This document shows, piece after piece, positions 8,402 to 17,342 of a DNA stretch of 64,000 nt. Numbering within the stretch: the first letter of the stretch is position 1; each line of letters opens with the position of its first letter. Position numbers and translations under genes: made by a program. The notes beneath the pieces were generated by a model that saw only the letters and a program-made list of their open reading frames with translations, had not been told where the DNA came from and searched no databases. This DNA is from an uncultured Pelagibacteraceae bacterium (GTDB lineage: Bacteria > Pseudomonadota > Alphaproteobacteria > Pelagibacterales > Pelagibacteraceae): contig CACJNE010000001.1 of NCBI GenBank assembly GCA_902594675.1, forward strand, positions 17,548 through 81,547. Reading direction: 5' to 3'.

Positions 8402-9472
8402 TTAAGAACTATCACTAAATTTTTTAAGTATAATTGGAAGAAAAGCTACAATTATTAATATTCTCAAAAAATGGTGATAGCTCACAAAAATTGGATCAAT
8501 ATTATAAGCTACACTTATTACTACCATCTCATGTATGCCTCCTGGAGCAAAACTTAAAAATGTTGGAATGAAATCAAAGCCAAGAAATTGTAAAAAATAT
8601 GCAGTTACCATTGCAACAATTACAAGTATAGAACTGACTATAACTCCGTGAAATATATAAAAAAATAATTCTTTCAATTTTAAACCATTCAATCTACTTC
8701 CAAGCGCTGTTCCTAAAAAAATAAAAGCAATATTTATTATAAAATCAGGAAATCTAGCATTAACAATTTCAAAAGTATAAAATAATCCAGATAAAGCCAT
8801 TGCACCCACAAGAATAGGAGAAGGAATTTTAAGTTTCTTTAAAAATAGCGAAAATAAATAGCAAATAAAAATTAAAAATATTATTTCAAAATAATATCTA
8901 TGATTATAGATGTTATCGTAATTATATCCTTCGATTTCCGAAAAACCTAAATTACTTATAAATAAAATTGGCACAAAACTAACGATAAAAATTACTCTTG
9001 TTGCTTGTGGTATTAATACTTGCTTATGATTATCTTTTTTACCATATTCTAAAAGTGCTGCTGCAATTGGAACAAATGCACCTGGCAGAGCTGCTAAAGT
9101 AGCAATAAATTTATCAAATTTACAAACTTTAACAAAATATAAACCAGCCAATATTGTACTTACAATTGTACATACCAACATTGCTACAGATGAAAATACC
9201 CACAAATGTATTTTGTATAATAAAGATACATTTAGTGTCCCGCCAAGAATTATTCCAACCATTAAAAAAATAGGATTTAATAATTTTGTGGGAAACTTTA
9301 TGTCAAATTTTGTAAAAGCCACACAAAGATTCAAACCAAGAGAACCTAATAACCATGGCAAAGGCAGCCCAATTATAGTCCCAACATAACCACCTATAAT
9401 ACCAATAGCTAGAGCTTTATAGCTGGCACCCAAATCTTTAAAAAAATTTTGAAATGATAAAGTATTTAACAT
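8402..9472 (-). CDS. AbrB-family membrane protein
   Basis: A 356-residue integral membrane protein of about ten helices, built from two similar halves. Segments such as GLPLPWLLGSLGLNL and FAPGGIHEMVVISVAYNIDP are characteristic of the AbrB/'ammonia monooxygenase' family (a misnomer; these are transporters or regulators of unknown ligand). It is divergent from tctC, whose promoter lies in the 77-bp gap. AbrB-type genes often sit beside tripartite tricarboxylate transporters, so a related organic-acid role is possible. Confidence 0.75.
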   Translation of the reverse strand: MLNTLSFQNFFKDLGASYKALAIGIIGGYVGTIIGLPLPWLLGSLGLNLCVAFTKFDIKFPTKLLNPIFLMVGIILGGTLNVSLLYKIHLWVFSSVAMLVCTIVSTILAGLYFVKVCKFDKFIATLAALPGAFVPIAAALLEYGKKDNHKQVLIPQATRVIFIVSFVPILFISNLGFSEIEGYNYDNIYNHRYYFEIIFLIFICYLFSLFLKKLKIPSPILVGAMALSGLFYTFEIVNARFPDFIINIAFIFLGTALGSRLNGLKLKELFFYIFHGVIVSSILVIVAMVTAYFLQFLGFDFIPTFLSFAPGGIHEMVVISVAYNIDPIFVSYHHFLRILIIVAFLPIILKKFSDSS

Positions 9473-9486
9473 TTACGTAATCATTA

Positions 9487-9515
9487 TTGACACCAAATAT
9501 AAATCTATGTTTAAT
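9487..9515 (+). promoter_or_regulatory. sigma-70 type promoter of the tctCBA operon
   Basis: A perfect -35 hexamer TTGACA (9487-9492) is followed by a 17-bp spacer and the -10 element TTTAAT (9510-9515). The tctC ribosome site GAGAGG and ATG (9550) lie about 27 nt beyond the expected start of transcription. The same arrangement with TTTAAT at -10 precedes the TRAP gene at 24389. Confidence 0.7.
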
Positions 9516-9549
9516 ATCAGGTATTATAATTATAATAAGAGAGGAAATA

Positions 9550-10530
9550 ATGAAACTAATTAAATCTTTAATTACAGTTTTATTCTCAACTTTACTTTTA
9601 ATTTCAGCAACAACTTCAAGCTCAGTAGCAATGGATAAATTGCACTTTGTAATCGGTGGTGGTGCTGGAGGTGGTTGGGATGGAACTGCTAGAGGAACAG
9701 GAGAAGCTTTAACAAAAGCTGGAATGTTAAAAAGCGCATCATTTGAAAATATGTCAGGTGGTGGAGGTGGAAAAGCTTTAGCTTATATGATTAACACAAA
9801 GCCAGCTAATACAATTCTAGTTCAATCAACACCATTAGTCTTAAGATCAATCACAAGACACAAAGGTTATGTAAAAGGTAATGGTACTTTATCTTATAAA
9901 GATGTTGTGCCAATTGCTGGAGTTATTGGTGATTATGGAGCTATTGCAGTAGCAAAAAGTTCACCTTTTAAAAACTTTAAAGATGTAGTTGATGCATACA
10001 ACAAAGATCCTAATTCAGTTAAGATGGCTGGTGGTTCTGTAAGAGGAAGCATGGACCATTTGATTGGTGCTTTAGCATTTCAAGCTGCAGGAGCTGACCC
10101 GAATGCAGTTGCATATATACCATATGATGCTGGAGGAAAAGCATTAGCTGGACTTTTATCTGGGGAAACTCAAATTATATCAACAGGCTTAGGTGAATTG
10201 ATGGGTGCAAGAGACCAAGTAAGAATTATTGGTATTACTGCTCCATCAAGAGTATCTGATGCTCCAGATGCACCAACATTAAAAGAACAAGGATATGATG
10301 TACAATTCGTTAACTGGAGAGGTTTTTTTGGACCTCCAGGAATGAGCAATTCTGATAAATCAAAAATTGCTAAAATGTTAGGTGATGTACAAAAAACTCC
10401 TGAATGGGAAACTGTAAGAGCAAGAAATGCATGGGTAAATATTTATAACCCAGAAGGAAAGTTTGTTTCTTTCTTAGAAAAACAAACTGAAGAAATGACA
10501 GCTCTTATGAAAAAACTAGGAGTAATTTAA
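9550..10530 (+). CDS. tctC: tripartite tricarboxylate transporter substrate-binding protein (TctC/Bug)
   Basis: The 326-residue precursor starts at ATG 9550 behind GAGAGG. The upstream in-frame TTG at 9487 lies inside the -35 box and is rejected. It has a signal peptide of about 28 residues and the TctC pattern of a glycine-rich first loop (VIGGGAGGGWDGTARG), PVAGVIGDYGAIAV, and a central GGSVRGSMDHLIGALAFQAAG segment. TctC-type proteins bind di- or tricarboxylates or related anions in the periplasm and hand them to TctAB. The ligand is unknown. It heads an operon tctC-tctB-tctA-amine oxidase. Confidence 0.9.
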   Translation: MKLIKSLITVLFSTLLLISATTSSSVAMDKLHFVIGGGAGGGWDGTARGTGEALTKAGMLKSASFENMSGGGGGKALAYMINTKPANTILVQSTPLVLRSITRHKGYVKGNGTLSYKDVVPIAGVIGDYGAIAVAKSSPFKNFKDVVDAYNKDPNSVKMAGGSVRGSMDHLIGALAFQAAGADPNAVAYIPYDAGGKALAGLLSGETQIISTGLGELMGARDQVRIIGITAPSRVSDAPDAPTLKEQGYDVQFVNWRGFFGPPGMSNSDKSKIAKMLGDVQKTPEWETVRARNAWVNIYNPEGKFVSFLEKQTEEMTALMKKLGVI

Positions 10531-10546
10531 TCTTTTAGATTATTTG

Positions 10547-10599
10547 AAAAAAGAGCAGTGAATATAAATACCACAAAAATTATATCACTGCTCTTTTTT
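10547..10599 (+). terminator. terminator/attenuator-like hairpin overlapping the tctB start
   Basis: A perfect 14-bp inverted repeat (10547-10560 with 10586-10599; a 15th pair at 10561/10585) has an A-rich 5' arm and a 3' arm ending in six Ts, with a loop of about 23 nt. It starts 16 nt after the tctC stop, and the GTG start codon of tctB (10558-10560) is inside the 5' arm. It therefore could end most tctC transcripts and hide the tctB start in the rest. Confidence 0.72.
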
Positions 10600-11028
10600 A
10601 TTTTCTCAGCATTCTATTTATATACTGCATACCAAATTCAAGTTTTTGCATTTGACGAAAATGCACCATTCAATGCTAGAACATTTCCAATCTATTTAGG
10701 TTATGCAGGATTATTTTTTTCTGGGTTAAAGTTTATTCTACCTGAGCCTAACACCATAAAAGTAGACCATAAAAATTTAGAGTATAAAAAAACAGCGATA
10801 CTTATAGTAATTGCAATTATTTATGGAGCTACAATTTTAAAAGTTGGATACTTTTTAACAACATCTTTATTTTTGTTTTCATCTTATTATTTTTTAGGTG
10901 AGAGAAGATGGGTCTTGATGTTTTTGTTATCATTTCCCTTCGTGGCAGCTTTTATGTACCTTCTTCATGGTATTCTTGATATTTATTTAAGAGATCCATT
11001 TTTACAATCAATTGGAGTTATGGGATGA
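10558..11028 (+). CDS. tctB: tripartite tricarboxylate transporter small membrane subunit (TctB)
   Basis: This 156-residue protein has four hydrophobic helices and the TctB pattern (N-terminal helix, FNARTFPIYLGYAGLFFSGL loop, then three more helices). The small membrane subunit works with TctA in sodium-coupled uptake. The start is GTG with a poor ribosome site and is buried in the 10547-10599 hairpin; no alternative start codon is available before the first helix. The stop overlaps tctA as ATGA. Confidence 0.85.
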   Translation: MNINTTKIISLLFFIFSAFYLYTAYQIQVFAFDENAPFNARTFPIYLGYAGLFFSGLKFILPEPNTIKVDHKNLEYKKTAILIVIAIIYGATILKVGYFLTTSLFLFSSYYFLGERRWVLMFLLSFPFVAAFMYLLHGILDIYLRDPFLQSIGVMG

Positions 11029-12521
11029 TCGAAGGAATTTTAATTGGATTAACCACAGCTCTTACACTTCAAAATATTTTAATGGTAATGGTAGGTTGTT
11101 TTTTTGGAACTATTATTGGAATGTTGCCTGGACTTGGCCCAATGACTGCAATTGCTTTAATGATACCAATTACTTATGGCTTTGATCCTGCTACAGGATT
11201 GATACTCATGGCTGGAGTTTATTATGGTGCTGTATTTGGTGGCTCGACTTCCTCAATTTTGCTTAACGCACCTGGTGTTCCAGGGACTGTTGCTACCTCC
11301 TTTGATGGTTATCCAATGGCACAACAAGGAAAGGCAGGTAAGGCTCTAGCTATTGCTGCTTGGAGTTCTTTTGCAGGAGGCACATTATCTGCAATTTATC
11401 TTTTATTTATGGCACCCAGTTTGTCTAAAGTAAGTTTGTCATTCAGATCGCCAGATTATTTCGCTTTAATGATTTTAGGTTTAACTGCTATTGCTGCTTT
11501 TTCTTCTAAAGGTCAATTTTTAAAAGCAATGATGATGGTAGTATTAGGTTTAATGTTAGCTTCAGTTGGTCAGGATAGCTTATCGGATATTACAAGATTT
11601 ACATTTGACAATATGAACTTAACAGATGGAATTAGCTTTGTATTAGTTGTAATGGCAACTTTTGCAATGAGTGAAGCGCTTACGATAATATTAAAAAGAA
11701 ATGATCCCACAAGTGCTGCAAAACAAGTTTCATTAACAGAACTTGGTTCGATTAAAATCAACAAAGAAGAAAGAACCAAAATGTATAAGACGATACCAAG
11801 ATCATCAATAATTGGATTTTTAATTGGCGTATTACCAGGTGCTGGAGCAACAATTGCATCTTTCTTAGCTTATGGAATGGAAAGAAATGTAGTTAACGAC
11901 GAAGAAAAAGAAAAATTTGGTAAAGGAAGTGTAAATGGTTTGTCAGCTCCTGAAACTGCAAATAATGCAGCTTGTTCTGGTTCATTTGTACCCATGTTGA
12001 CACTAGGTATACCAGGAAGTGGAACTACAGCGGTTATGTTAGGTGCACTATTAGGTTTTGGAGTTCAGCCTGGACCAAGATTATATATGACAAATCCAGA
12101 AATTTTTTGGTCAATAATAATGTCAATGTATATAGGTATGGTTATATTATTGATTTTAAATCTTCCTTTAATTCCATATATTGCAAGAATTCTAGCTGTC
12201 CCTAAAAATTATTTAATACCTTTAATATTATTTTTCTCAGTTACAGGAATTTATGTAATGTCCTTCAATAACTTCGATATTTATTTAATGATTGGAATTG
12301 CAGTTGTCGCAACATTTCTAAGATTATATGATTTTCCTATGCCACCTTTAATACTCGCTTTTGTTCTAGGAGGTCTTATGGAGGAAAATTTAAGACGATC
12401 TTTGCTATTAAGTAACGGATCATGGGAGTTTCTATGGGACAGAACACTTACATTGTGTATTCTTTTAACGACAATTTTAATAGTTGTCTGGCATTTTTAT
12501 AAATCTATAATAAGGAAATGA
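11025..12521 (+). CDS. tctA: tripartite tricarboxylate transporter large permease (TctA)
   Basis: The 498-residue protein has about twelve membrane helices and the two TctA signature loops: GMLPGLGPMTAIALMIPITYG near residue 33 and GVLPGAGATIASFLAYGMERN near 270, plus an LTLGIPGSGTTAVMLGAL segment. It is the channel-forming subunit and has full length. Both ends overlap their neighbours by four bases (ATGA), so tctB-tctA-amine oxidase are translationally coupled. Confidence 0.92.
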   Translation: MIEGILIGLTTALTLQNILMVMVGCFFGTIIGMLPGLGPMTAIALMIPITYGFDPATGLILMAGVYYGAVFGGSTSSILLNAPGVPGTVATSFDGYPMAQQGKAGKALAIAAWSSFAGGTLSAIYLLFMAPSLSKVSLSFRSPDYFALMILGLTAIAAFSSKGQFLKAMMMVVLGLMLASVGQDSLSDITRFTFDNMNLTDGISFVLVVMATFAMSEALTIILKRNDPTSAAKQVSLTELGSIKINKEERTKMYKTIPRSSIIGFLIGVLPGAGATIASFLAYGMERNVVNDEEKEKFGKGSVNGLSAPETANNAACSGSFVPMLTLGIPGSGTTAVMLGALLGFGVQPGPRLYMTNPEIFWSIIMSMYIGMVILLILNLPLIPYIARILAVPKNYLIPLILFFSVTGIYVMSFNNFDIYLMIGIAVVATFLRLYDFPMPPLILAFVLGGLMEENLRRSLLLSNGSWEFLWDRTLTLCILLTTILIVVWHFYKSIIRK

Positions 12522-13867
12522 TAAATAGAAGAAAATTTCTAAAAACATCTTTATCGTCATTAGCATTATTAAGCCTACCTAAAATATCCCTTGCACAAAA
12601 TAATTACGACGTTGTAGTAATTGGTGCTGGAGCATCTGGATTAGCTGCAACTTCAAATTTAATGGCATCGGGCAAATCCGTACTATGTATTGAAGCAATG
12701 AGTAGAAAAGGGGGAAGATGCCACACTGATAATTCTATTTTTGGCGTTCCATATGATATGGGTGCTCACTGGTTACATCAATACAGTAAAAACCAAATAG
12801 CAGAATTTGGCAAAAAACATAAAGATAAATTTAATATCTACAAAGCTAAAGAGCCTTTGATGATTTATGATGGAGAAAAGAAAATTAAGGGCTTTAAGCT
12901 TGGTTCACTGTATTCAAAGGTTGAAAAGAAACAATGGAAAAAAAATGATATTCCGTCAAAAGATGAGCCTTTTATGAGCCAAATTCCAGAAAAATGGAAA
13001 AAAAATAAATGGTTTCATTCTGTCCACCAATTGCTTGGTCCGTGTCAGCCAGCTGTGGACTTTGATGATTATACTTTAAACGATGGTCATACTAATGGGA
13101 CACATCAAGGCGAGGGAGATGGATATGTAAAAGAGGGATATGGAACTTTGCTTGCTTATTACAGGAGAAATGTACCAGTTAAATTAAAAACTGTAGTAAA
13201 TGAAATTAAATGGGGCGGTAAAGGTGTGCAAATAGAGACAAATCAAGGAACTATAAGTGCAAAAACATGCGTGGTAACAGTTTCAGTAGCAGTATTAAAT
13301 GCTGGAAAAATAAAATTTAGTCCTGCACTACCCCTAGGAAAATACGAAGCATTTGATGGCATAAGATTAGGAACTTACAATCACATTACATTTCAGCTAA
13401 AAGATGATTTTTATAAAGAATACAAAGTGAAAGATGACACATATTTTGTAAATAGAATTGAAAATACAATAAACGGATCTCCTGCTGGTTCTTGTGCAAC
13501 GCTTAAAATTTCCGGGACTAATATTTCATATTTTGATGTAGGAGGAAAATTTGCTCAGCATTTAGAGGCTGAGGGTAAAGATGCTTCTATTGATTTTGTA
13601 TTAAATAGGCTTCGTTCAGCATTTGGGTCTAAAATTGATAAATATTTCATAAAAGCACATGTAACAGCATGGGGAAAAAATCCATTTACATTAGGATCAT
13701 ATTCAAGCGCTAAACCTGGAAAATCTCATTTAAGAAAAAAATTAAAAATACCAGTTGCAGATAAATTATTTTTTGCTGGGGAAGCGACCACAGGAGTTTA
13801 TGCAACATGTCATGGAGCAGATCTAAGTGGCGAAAGAGCTGCGAAACAAGTTTTAAATTTTATTTAA
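12518..13867 (+). CDS. exported flavin-dependent amine oxidase
   Basis: The 449-residue protein begins with a Tat-like signal (RRKFLK, hydrophobic stretch, cleavage near SLAQ). It has the FAD dinucleotide motif VVVIGAGASGLAA, the flavin GGRCHT segment, and the C-terminal FFAGEATTGVYATCHGADLSG that closes the FAD site in monoamine-oxidase-like enzymes. It would fold with FAD in the cytoplasm and act in the periplasm on an amine or amino acid, giving an aldehyde or oxo acid, ammonia and peroxide. It is the fourth gene of the tct operon, so it may process a compound related to the imported ligand. The substrate is unknown. Confidence 0.82.
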   Translation: MINRRKFLKTSLSSLALLSLPKISLAQNNYDVVVIGAGASGLAATSNLMASGKSVLCIEAMSRKGGRCHTDNSIFGVPYDMGAHWLHQYSKNQIAEFGKKHKDKFNIYKAKEPLMIYDGEKKIKGFKLGSLYSKVEKKQWKKNDIPSKDEPFMSQIPEKWKKNKWFHSVHQLLGPCQPAVDFDDYTLNDGHTNGTHQGEGDGYVKEGYGTLLAYYRRNVPVKLKTVVNEIKWGGKGVQIETNQGTISAKTCVVTVSVAVLNAGKIKFSPALPLGKYEAFDGIRLGTYNHITFQLKDDFYKEYKVKDDTYFVNRIENTINGSPAGSCATLKISGTNISYFDVGGKFAQHLEAEGKDASIDFVLNRLRSAFGSKIDKYFIKAHVTAWGKNPFTLGSYSSAKPGKSHLRKKLKIPVADKLFFAGEATTGVYATCHGADLSGERAAKQVLNFI

Positions 13868-14283
13868 GTAATATAAATTTTATCTGATAAACCGTAACAA
13901 AGTATAGCCATCATAATTAAAAAGACTGTAGGCGCTATAAGCCCTTCATTTGTAACTTTTTCATTAAGACCAGTTTTATCAATTTTAAGCGAGTAGAAAT
14001 TTGTTCCTAAAACACATGCATGTATAATAAATATTAAATTAAAAAATGCCCAAGTACCTTCAACTCCATTTGGTCTTACAAACATTATATAAATAGCCAT
14101 TATTACCCAACCAAGCATTAGTGCTCCAACAAACCTAACCATTACAGCTGCACTATGATCTATACCAAACTTATCCATAAATTTTTTGGTTCCAACAATT
14201 GTTTGAAAACAATATGTAGCTATTCCTATAAAATGTGCAAGAAAGATAATTAAGTAAAAAATATTGTTAAACTTTGCAATCAT
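13864..14283 (-). CDS. small four-helix membrane protein, unknown
   Basis: This 139-residue protein has four predicted membrane helices and a conserved-looking loop between the first and second (FQTIVGTKKFMDKFGIDHSA). I do not recognise a family with confidence. Its end overlaps the convergent amine oxidase gene by four bases, and its start lies just downstream of the GT4 gene, with which it is probably co-transcribed. Confidence 0.65.
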   Translation of the reverse strand: MIAKFNNIFYLIIFLAHFIGIATYCFQTIVGTKKFMDKFGIDHSAAVMVRFVGALMLGWVIMAIYIMFVRPNGVEGTWAFFNLIFIIHACVLGTNFYSLKIDKTGLNEKVTNEGLIAPTVFLIMMAILCYGLSDKIYIT

Positions 14284-14292
14284 ATTTATATT

Positions 14293-15375
14293 TTATAAGA
14301 TTCTCTTATATTTTTCAATTATCTTATCCCATAGAAAGTTTGTAGAATTAATTTTTGCTTCTTTGCCATACTCTAGATATTTATTTTCTTTAAAAAGAGT
14401 ATCTATACTTGCGTAAATATCTTCTAGTTTGTTACCATCGCATATTAAACCAGTTTTTTCATGAATTATTGCATCTGAAGCTCCTCCATCTTTACCTCCA
14501 ATAGACGGAATACCATATTGGGCAGCTTCGACGTAAGCAATACCAAATCCCTCAACAGATTTTTTATAAATTACTGAAGGCATTACAAAAATATCCGACT
14601 TAGAAATAAGAGCATTTTTTAAATCTGAAGGAATATCTTTTAAGAAAGTTACTTGTTCTTCTAATTTAAGCTCAATTACTAATTTTTTTAATTTTTCCTC
14701 TTCCTCACCGTATCCGATACATGTATAGACAATTTCGGGATAAATTTCTTTTAGATTTCTAACAGCCATAATTACTTTTTCATGATTTTTTCTTTTATCA
14801 AATCTTGAAACTGTAATTAGTCTATTTTTCTTACCCTTTAATATTTCTTCAGCTTCATCTAAATATTTTTTTGGAACTTCAATTACTGGATCAATTCCAG
14901 GATTTATAACAACTATTTTTTTTTCATCTACGCCTAAGTCTATTGCTAAGTTTTTTGTATAATTTGAATTAGCAACAACATGATCTACATTATTTAAAAC
15001 TGATAAAACTTTCTTATTTAATCCAGAGCCTTTAGGGTGATTTATTTCTTTTGAATGAATTAGACAGATTCTCTTTTTATTTGTTTTAATTAGTTCTAAA
15101 CTTTTCCAATGATCAGCAATCAAACATTCTACATTTTTATTATTTTCAAGATAATCATTTATCAAATAAGATTTTCGATATTTTCTTATTAGTTTCATTC
15201 CACTAACTCTTTCAATAGAAAATGAAACAGAGCTATCAAATTCTTCATGATTTTCGTGATAATCTGCAAATACTTTTATTAAGTTAAGTTTTGCAAGAGA
15301 TCTTGCCAATCCCCACATGAGATTTTGCATACCCCCTAACTCTGGAGGAAAAGTTCTAGTAATTAATAAATACAT
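14293..15375 (-). CDS. glycosyltransferase family 4
   Basis: The 360-residue GT-B protein opens with LLITRTFPPELGGMQNLMWGLA (acceptor-domain glycine loop). The donor domain has a VNPGIDP linker, a VSRFDKRKNHE motif, and the catalytic EGFGIAYVEAAQYGIPSIGG segment near residue 265. GT4 enzymes build cell-surface polysaccharide or glycolipids from nucleotide sugars. Donor and acceptor are not predictable. It sits 6 bp after the thioredoxin-like gene and 9 bp before the small membrane protein. Confidence 0.87.
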   Translation of the reverse strand: MYLLITRTFPPELGGMQNLMWGLARSLAKLNLIKVFADYHENHEEFDSSVSFSIERVSGMKLIRKYRKSYLINDYLENNKNVECLIADHWKSLELIKTNKKRICLIHSKEINHPKGSGLNKKVLSVLNNVDHVVANSNYTKNLAIDLGVDEKKIVVINPGIDPVIEVPKKYLDEAEEILKGKKNRLITVSRFDKRKNHEKVIMAVRNLKEIYPEIVYTCIGYGEEEEKLKKLVIELKLEEQVTFLKDIPSDLKNALISKSDIFVMPSVIYKKSVEGFGIAYVEAAQYGIPSIGGKDGGASDAIIHEKTGLICDGNKLEDIYASIDTLFKENKYLEYGKEAKINSTNFLWDKIIEKYKRIL

Positions 15376-15381
15376 TATTTA

Positions 15382-15933
15382 TTAAAGCCACTTGATACTG
15401 CAGCCCATACTTGGAAACTGTTCATTTGGACCTTTGTTGGATTTTGCAATCATTTTCATAGCTTTTTTAAGTTCACTGTCTCCATTTTTAGAAGGTTTTA
15501 AGTTTTTTAGTTCTCTTATTCTTCCTCTGTATTGAAGCTCAAGATCTTTATTGTATCCAAAAAAATCAGGAGTACAGACTGCACCATAAGTTTTTGCTAC
15601 TTCTTGGGTTTCATCAATTACATATGGAAAATTAAAGTTATGATTTTTTGAAAATTTAACCATATTGTCAAATGAGTCTTCCTCGTATCTTTTTGGGTCA
15701 TTTGACATTATTGCTATAGATTTAATTCCATCAATTTCTAATTCTTTGCAGTCCTCAACAACATTTTTAATAACTGCCAAAACATAAGGACAGTGATTAC
15801 AAATAAACATTATTAATGTTCCATTTTCACCTTTTACATCATTCAATGAAATTATTTTATTATCTATTGATTTAAGTTCAAAGTAATCAGCTTTTTTACC
15901 AAAGTCACAAATTGGTGTTTTAGTTAATGCCAT
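15382..15933 (-). CDS. thioredoxin-fold redoxin-like protein
   Basis: The 183-residue cytoplasmic protein is built like the AhpC/TSA-redoxin family. Its FICNHCPY motif (residues 43-50) is a CxxC active site at the usual position after the first beta strands, followed by AIMSNDPKRYEEDS and a cis-Pro region in GAVCTPDFFGY. It may be a thiol-disulfide reductase or peroxidase; substrate and partner are unknown. It is divergent from the gamma carbonic anhydrase gene across about 20 bp. Confidence 0.78.
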   Translation of the reverse strand: MALTKTPICDFGKKADYFELKSIDNKIISLNDVKGENGTLIMFICNHCPYVLAVIKNVVEDCKELEIDGIKSIAIMSNDPKRYEEDSFDNMVKFSKNHNFNFPYVIDETQEVAKTYGAVCTPDFFGYNKDLELQYRGRIRELKNLKPSKNGDSELKKAMKMIAKSNKGPNEQFPSMGCSIKWL

Positions 15934-15953
15934 GATAAAAGACTATATAATTT

Positions 15954-16466
15954 ATGTTTTATGATTTAAAAGATAAAAAACCAAAAAACCTTGGCGAAAA
16001 TTGGGTAGCGCCTAATGCTGTTATAATTGGAGACGTAACATTAGAAAAAAACTCCAGTGTCTGGTTTAATGCAACTCTTAGAGGTGATATCGAAAATATA
16101 CACATTGGAGAAGGTTCAAATGTACAAGATGGAAGTGTTTTACATACAGACCCAGGTTACCCTTTAAAAATTGGGAAGAACGTAACCATCGGTCATATGG
16201 TTATGCTTCATGGTTGCACAATTGACGATAATTCTTTAATTGGGATTGGAGCAGTAGTTCTTAACAGAGCAAAAATTGGAAAGAATTGTATAATTGGTGC
16301 TAAATCATTAGTAACAGAGAGAAAAGAAATTCCTGATAATTCTTTAGTAATGGGTTCACCTGGAAAGATTATTCGTCAGTTAACTGATGATGAAATTGAA
16401 GCAGTAAAACAAAATGCTATTAGATATCAACAAAACTGGAAAAAATATTCAAAATCTGTATTTTAA
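15954..16466 (+). CDS. gamma-type carbonic anhydrase family protein
   Basis: The 170-residue left-handed beta-helix protein has hexapeptide repeats (IGDVTLEKNSSVWFNATLRGD and later turns) and zinc-ligand histidines at the family positions (VLHTD, IGHMVMLHGC). Such proteins are hexapeptide-repeat trimers with CO2 hydration activity in some members and unclear activity in others (YrdA/PaaY group). The secreted-protein gene cluster starts only 4 nt after its stop. Confidence 0.85.
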   Translation: MFYDLKDKKPKNLGENWVAPNAVIIGDVTLEKNSSVWFNATLRGDIENIHIGEGSNVQDGSVLHTDPGYPLKIGKNVTIGHMVMLHGCTIDDNSLIGIGAVVLNRAKIGKNCIIGAKSLVTERKEIPDNSLVMGSPGKIIRQLTDDEIEAVKQNAIRYQQNWKKYSKSVF

Positions 16467-16470
16467 AAAA

Positions 16471-17340
16471 ATGAAAAAAATAATTATATTTTTTATAATA
16501 TTTTTATATTCATCCTTCTCTTTTGCCTCAGACGAAAAACCTGGAAGATTTTTTGAAGATCAACCAGATGTTACTGATGAACCTCAAGTTCATTTTATTT
16601 ATCTATTAAACAAAGATAGCGAGGATAGAGAATGGGATATCAATGGAAAAATGGAGAAGGAATTATTGGAGGCCAATGAAAAAATGCTCGAAATGACAAA
16701 GGGTAATCAGAAGTTTAGGTATGACTTAAGGGAAGATGGCAAATTAGATATTTCTTTTGTTAGATTGGATAAACAATATAAAGGAAATTATAATATGGAA
16801 TACCCTGATGCATATTTGACAAAATTAGGTTTTAATAATCCTAATAAATTGTACTTTTCATGGGTTGATGTAGGACATAGAGATGGGGGACAAGGAGCTG
16901 TACACCATGGATATATTTTTTTAAAAAGTAAATATAACACAAACAAAAATAAAAGAATTTTAATTACCTTACATGAATTAATGCATGTAAATGGATTTGC
17001 TTGGCCATGCACAAAAGGAGCTAAAAAATCACACAAGTTTGGGACAATAATTGGAGGGCCTGACGGGGGAGACAAGTATAATTTGGGCTCATCATTGTAT
17101 AATCTTAAAGATCCTACTTGTCCTGATTTTAAAGATTCTGTCTTTTTAGATCCGACTTCTAGTACACCATTTAATCCTGTTTACTTAAAATGTGCAATGG
17201 CTGCAGAAGTTGGTCGAGGTATTTCTCCTGATAGTAATTATGAATGGAGAGATAGATATTCTCATAAAAAACTAAAAAAAATTAAAAAGAAAAGAACCTG
17301 GTGCACATATAATTTATATAAAGATTTCAAAAATTTCTAG
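16471..17340 (+). CDS. secreted protein with HExxH metalloprotease-like motif, unknown family
   Basis: The ATG at 16471 starts a 289-residue precursor with a signal peptide of about 19 residues (cleavage near SFAS). An upstream ATG at 16414 is in frame but inside the carbonic anhydrase gene and would bury the signal. HELMHVNGFAW (His168, Glu169, His172, Gly175) is an HExxHxxG zinc site reminiscent of metzincins, although the usual third ligand position is Trp and not His or Asp. A glycine-rich loop and a cysteine-containing C terminus follow. Enzyme activity is plausible but not proven. It is the first of four clustered secreted proteins. Confidence 0.72.
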   Translation: MKKIIIFFIIFLYSSFSFASDEKPGRFFEDQPDVTDEPQVHFIYLLNKDSEDREWDINGKMEKELLEANEKMLEMTKGNQKFRYDLREDGKLDISFVRLDKQYKGNYNMEYPDAYLTKLGFNNPNKLYFSWVDVGHRDGGQGAVHHGYIFLKSKYNTNKNKRILITLHELMHVNGFAWPCTKGAKKSHKFGTIIGGPDGGDKYNLGSSLYNLKDPTCPDFKDSVFLDPTSSTPFNPVYLKCAMAAEVGRGISPDSNYEWRDRYSHKKLKKIKKKRTWCTYNLYKDFKNF

Positions 17341-17342
17341 AG

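Noticed and set aside
9487..9549. Upstream TTG start that would lengthen TctC by 21 residues
   Set aside because: The TTG is part of a perfect -35 box, and the extension would spoil a good signal peptide; ATG 9550 has a proper ribosome site.
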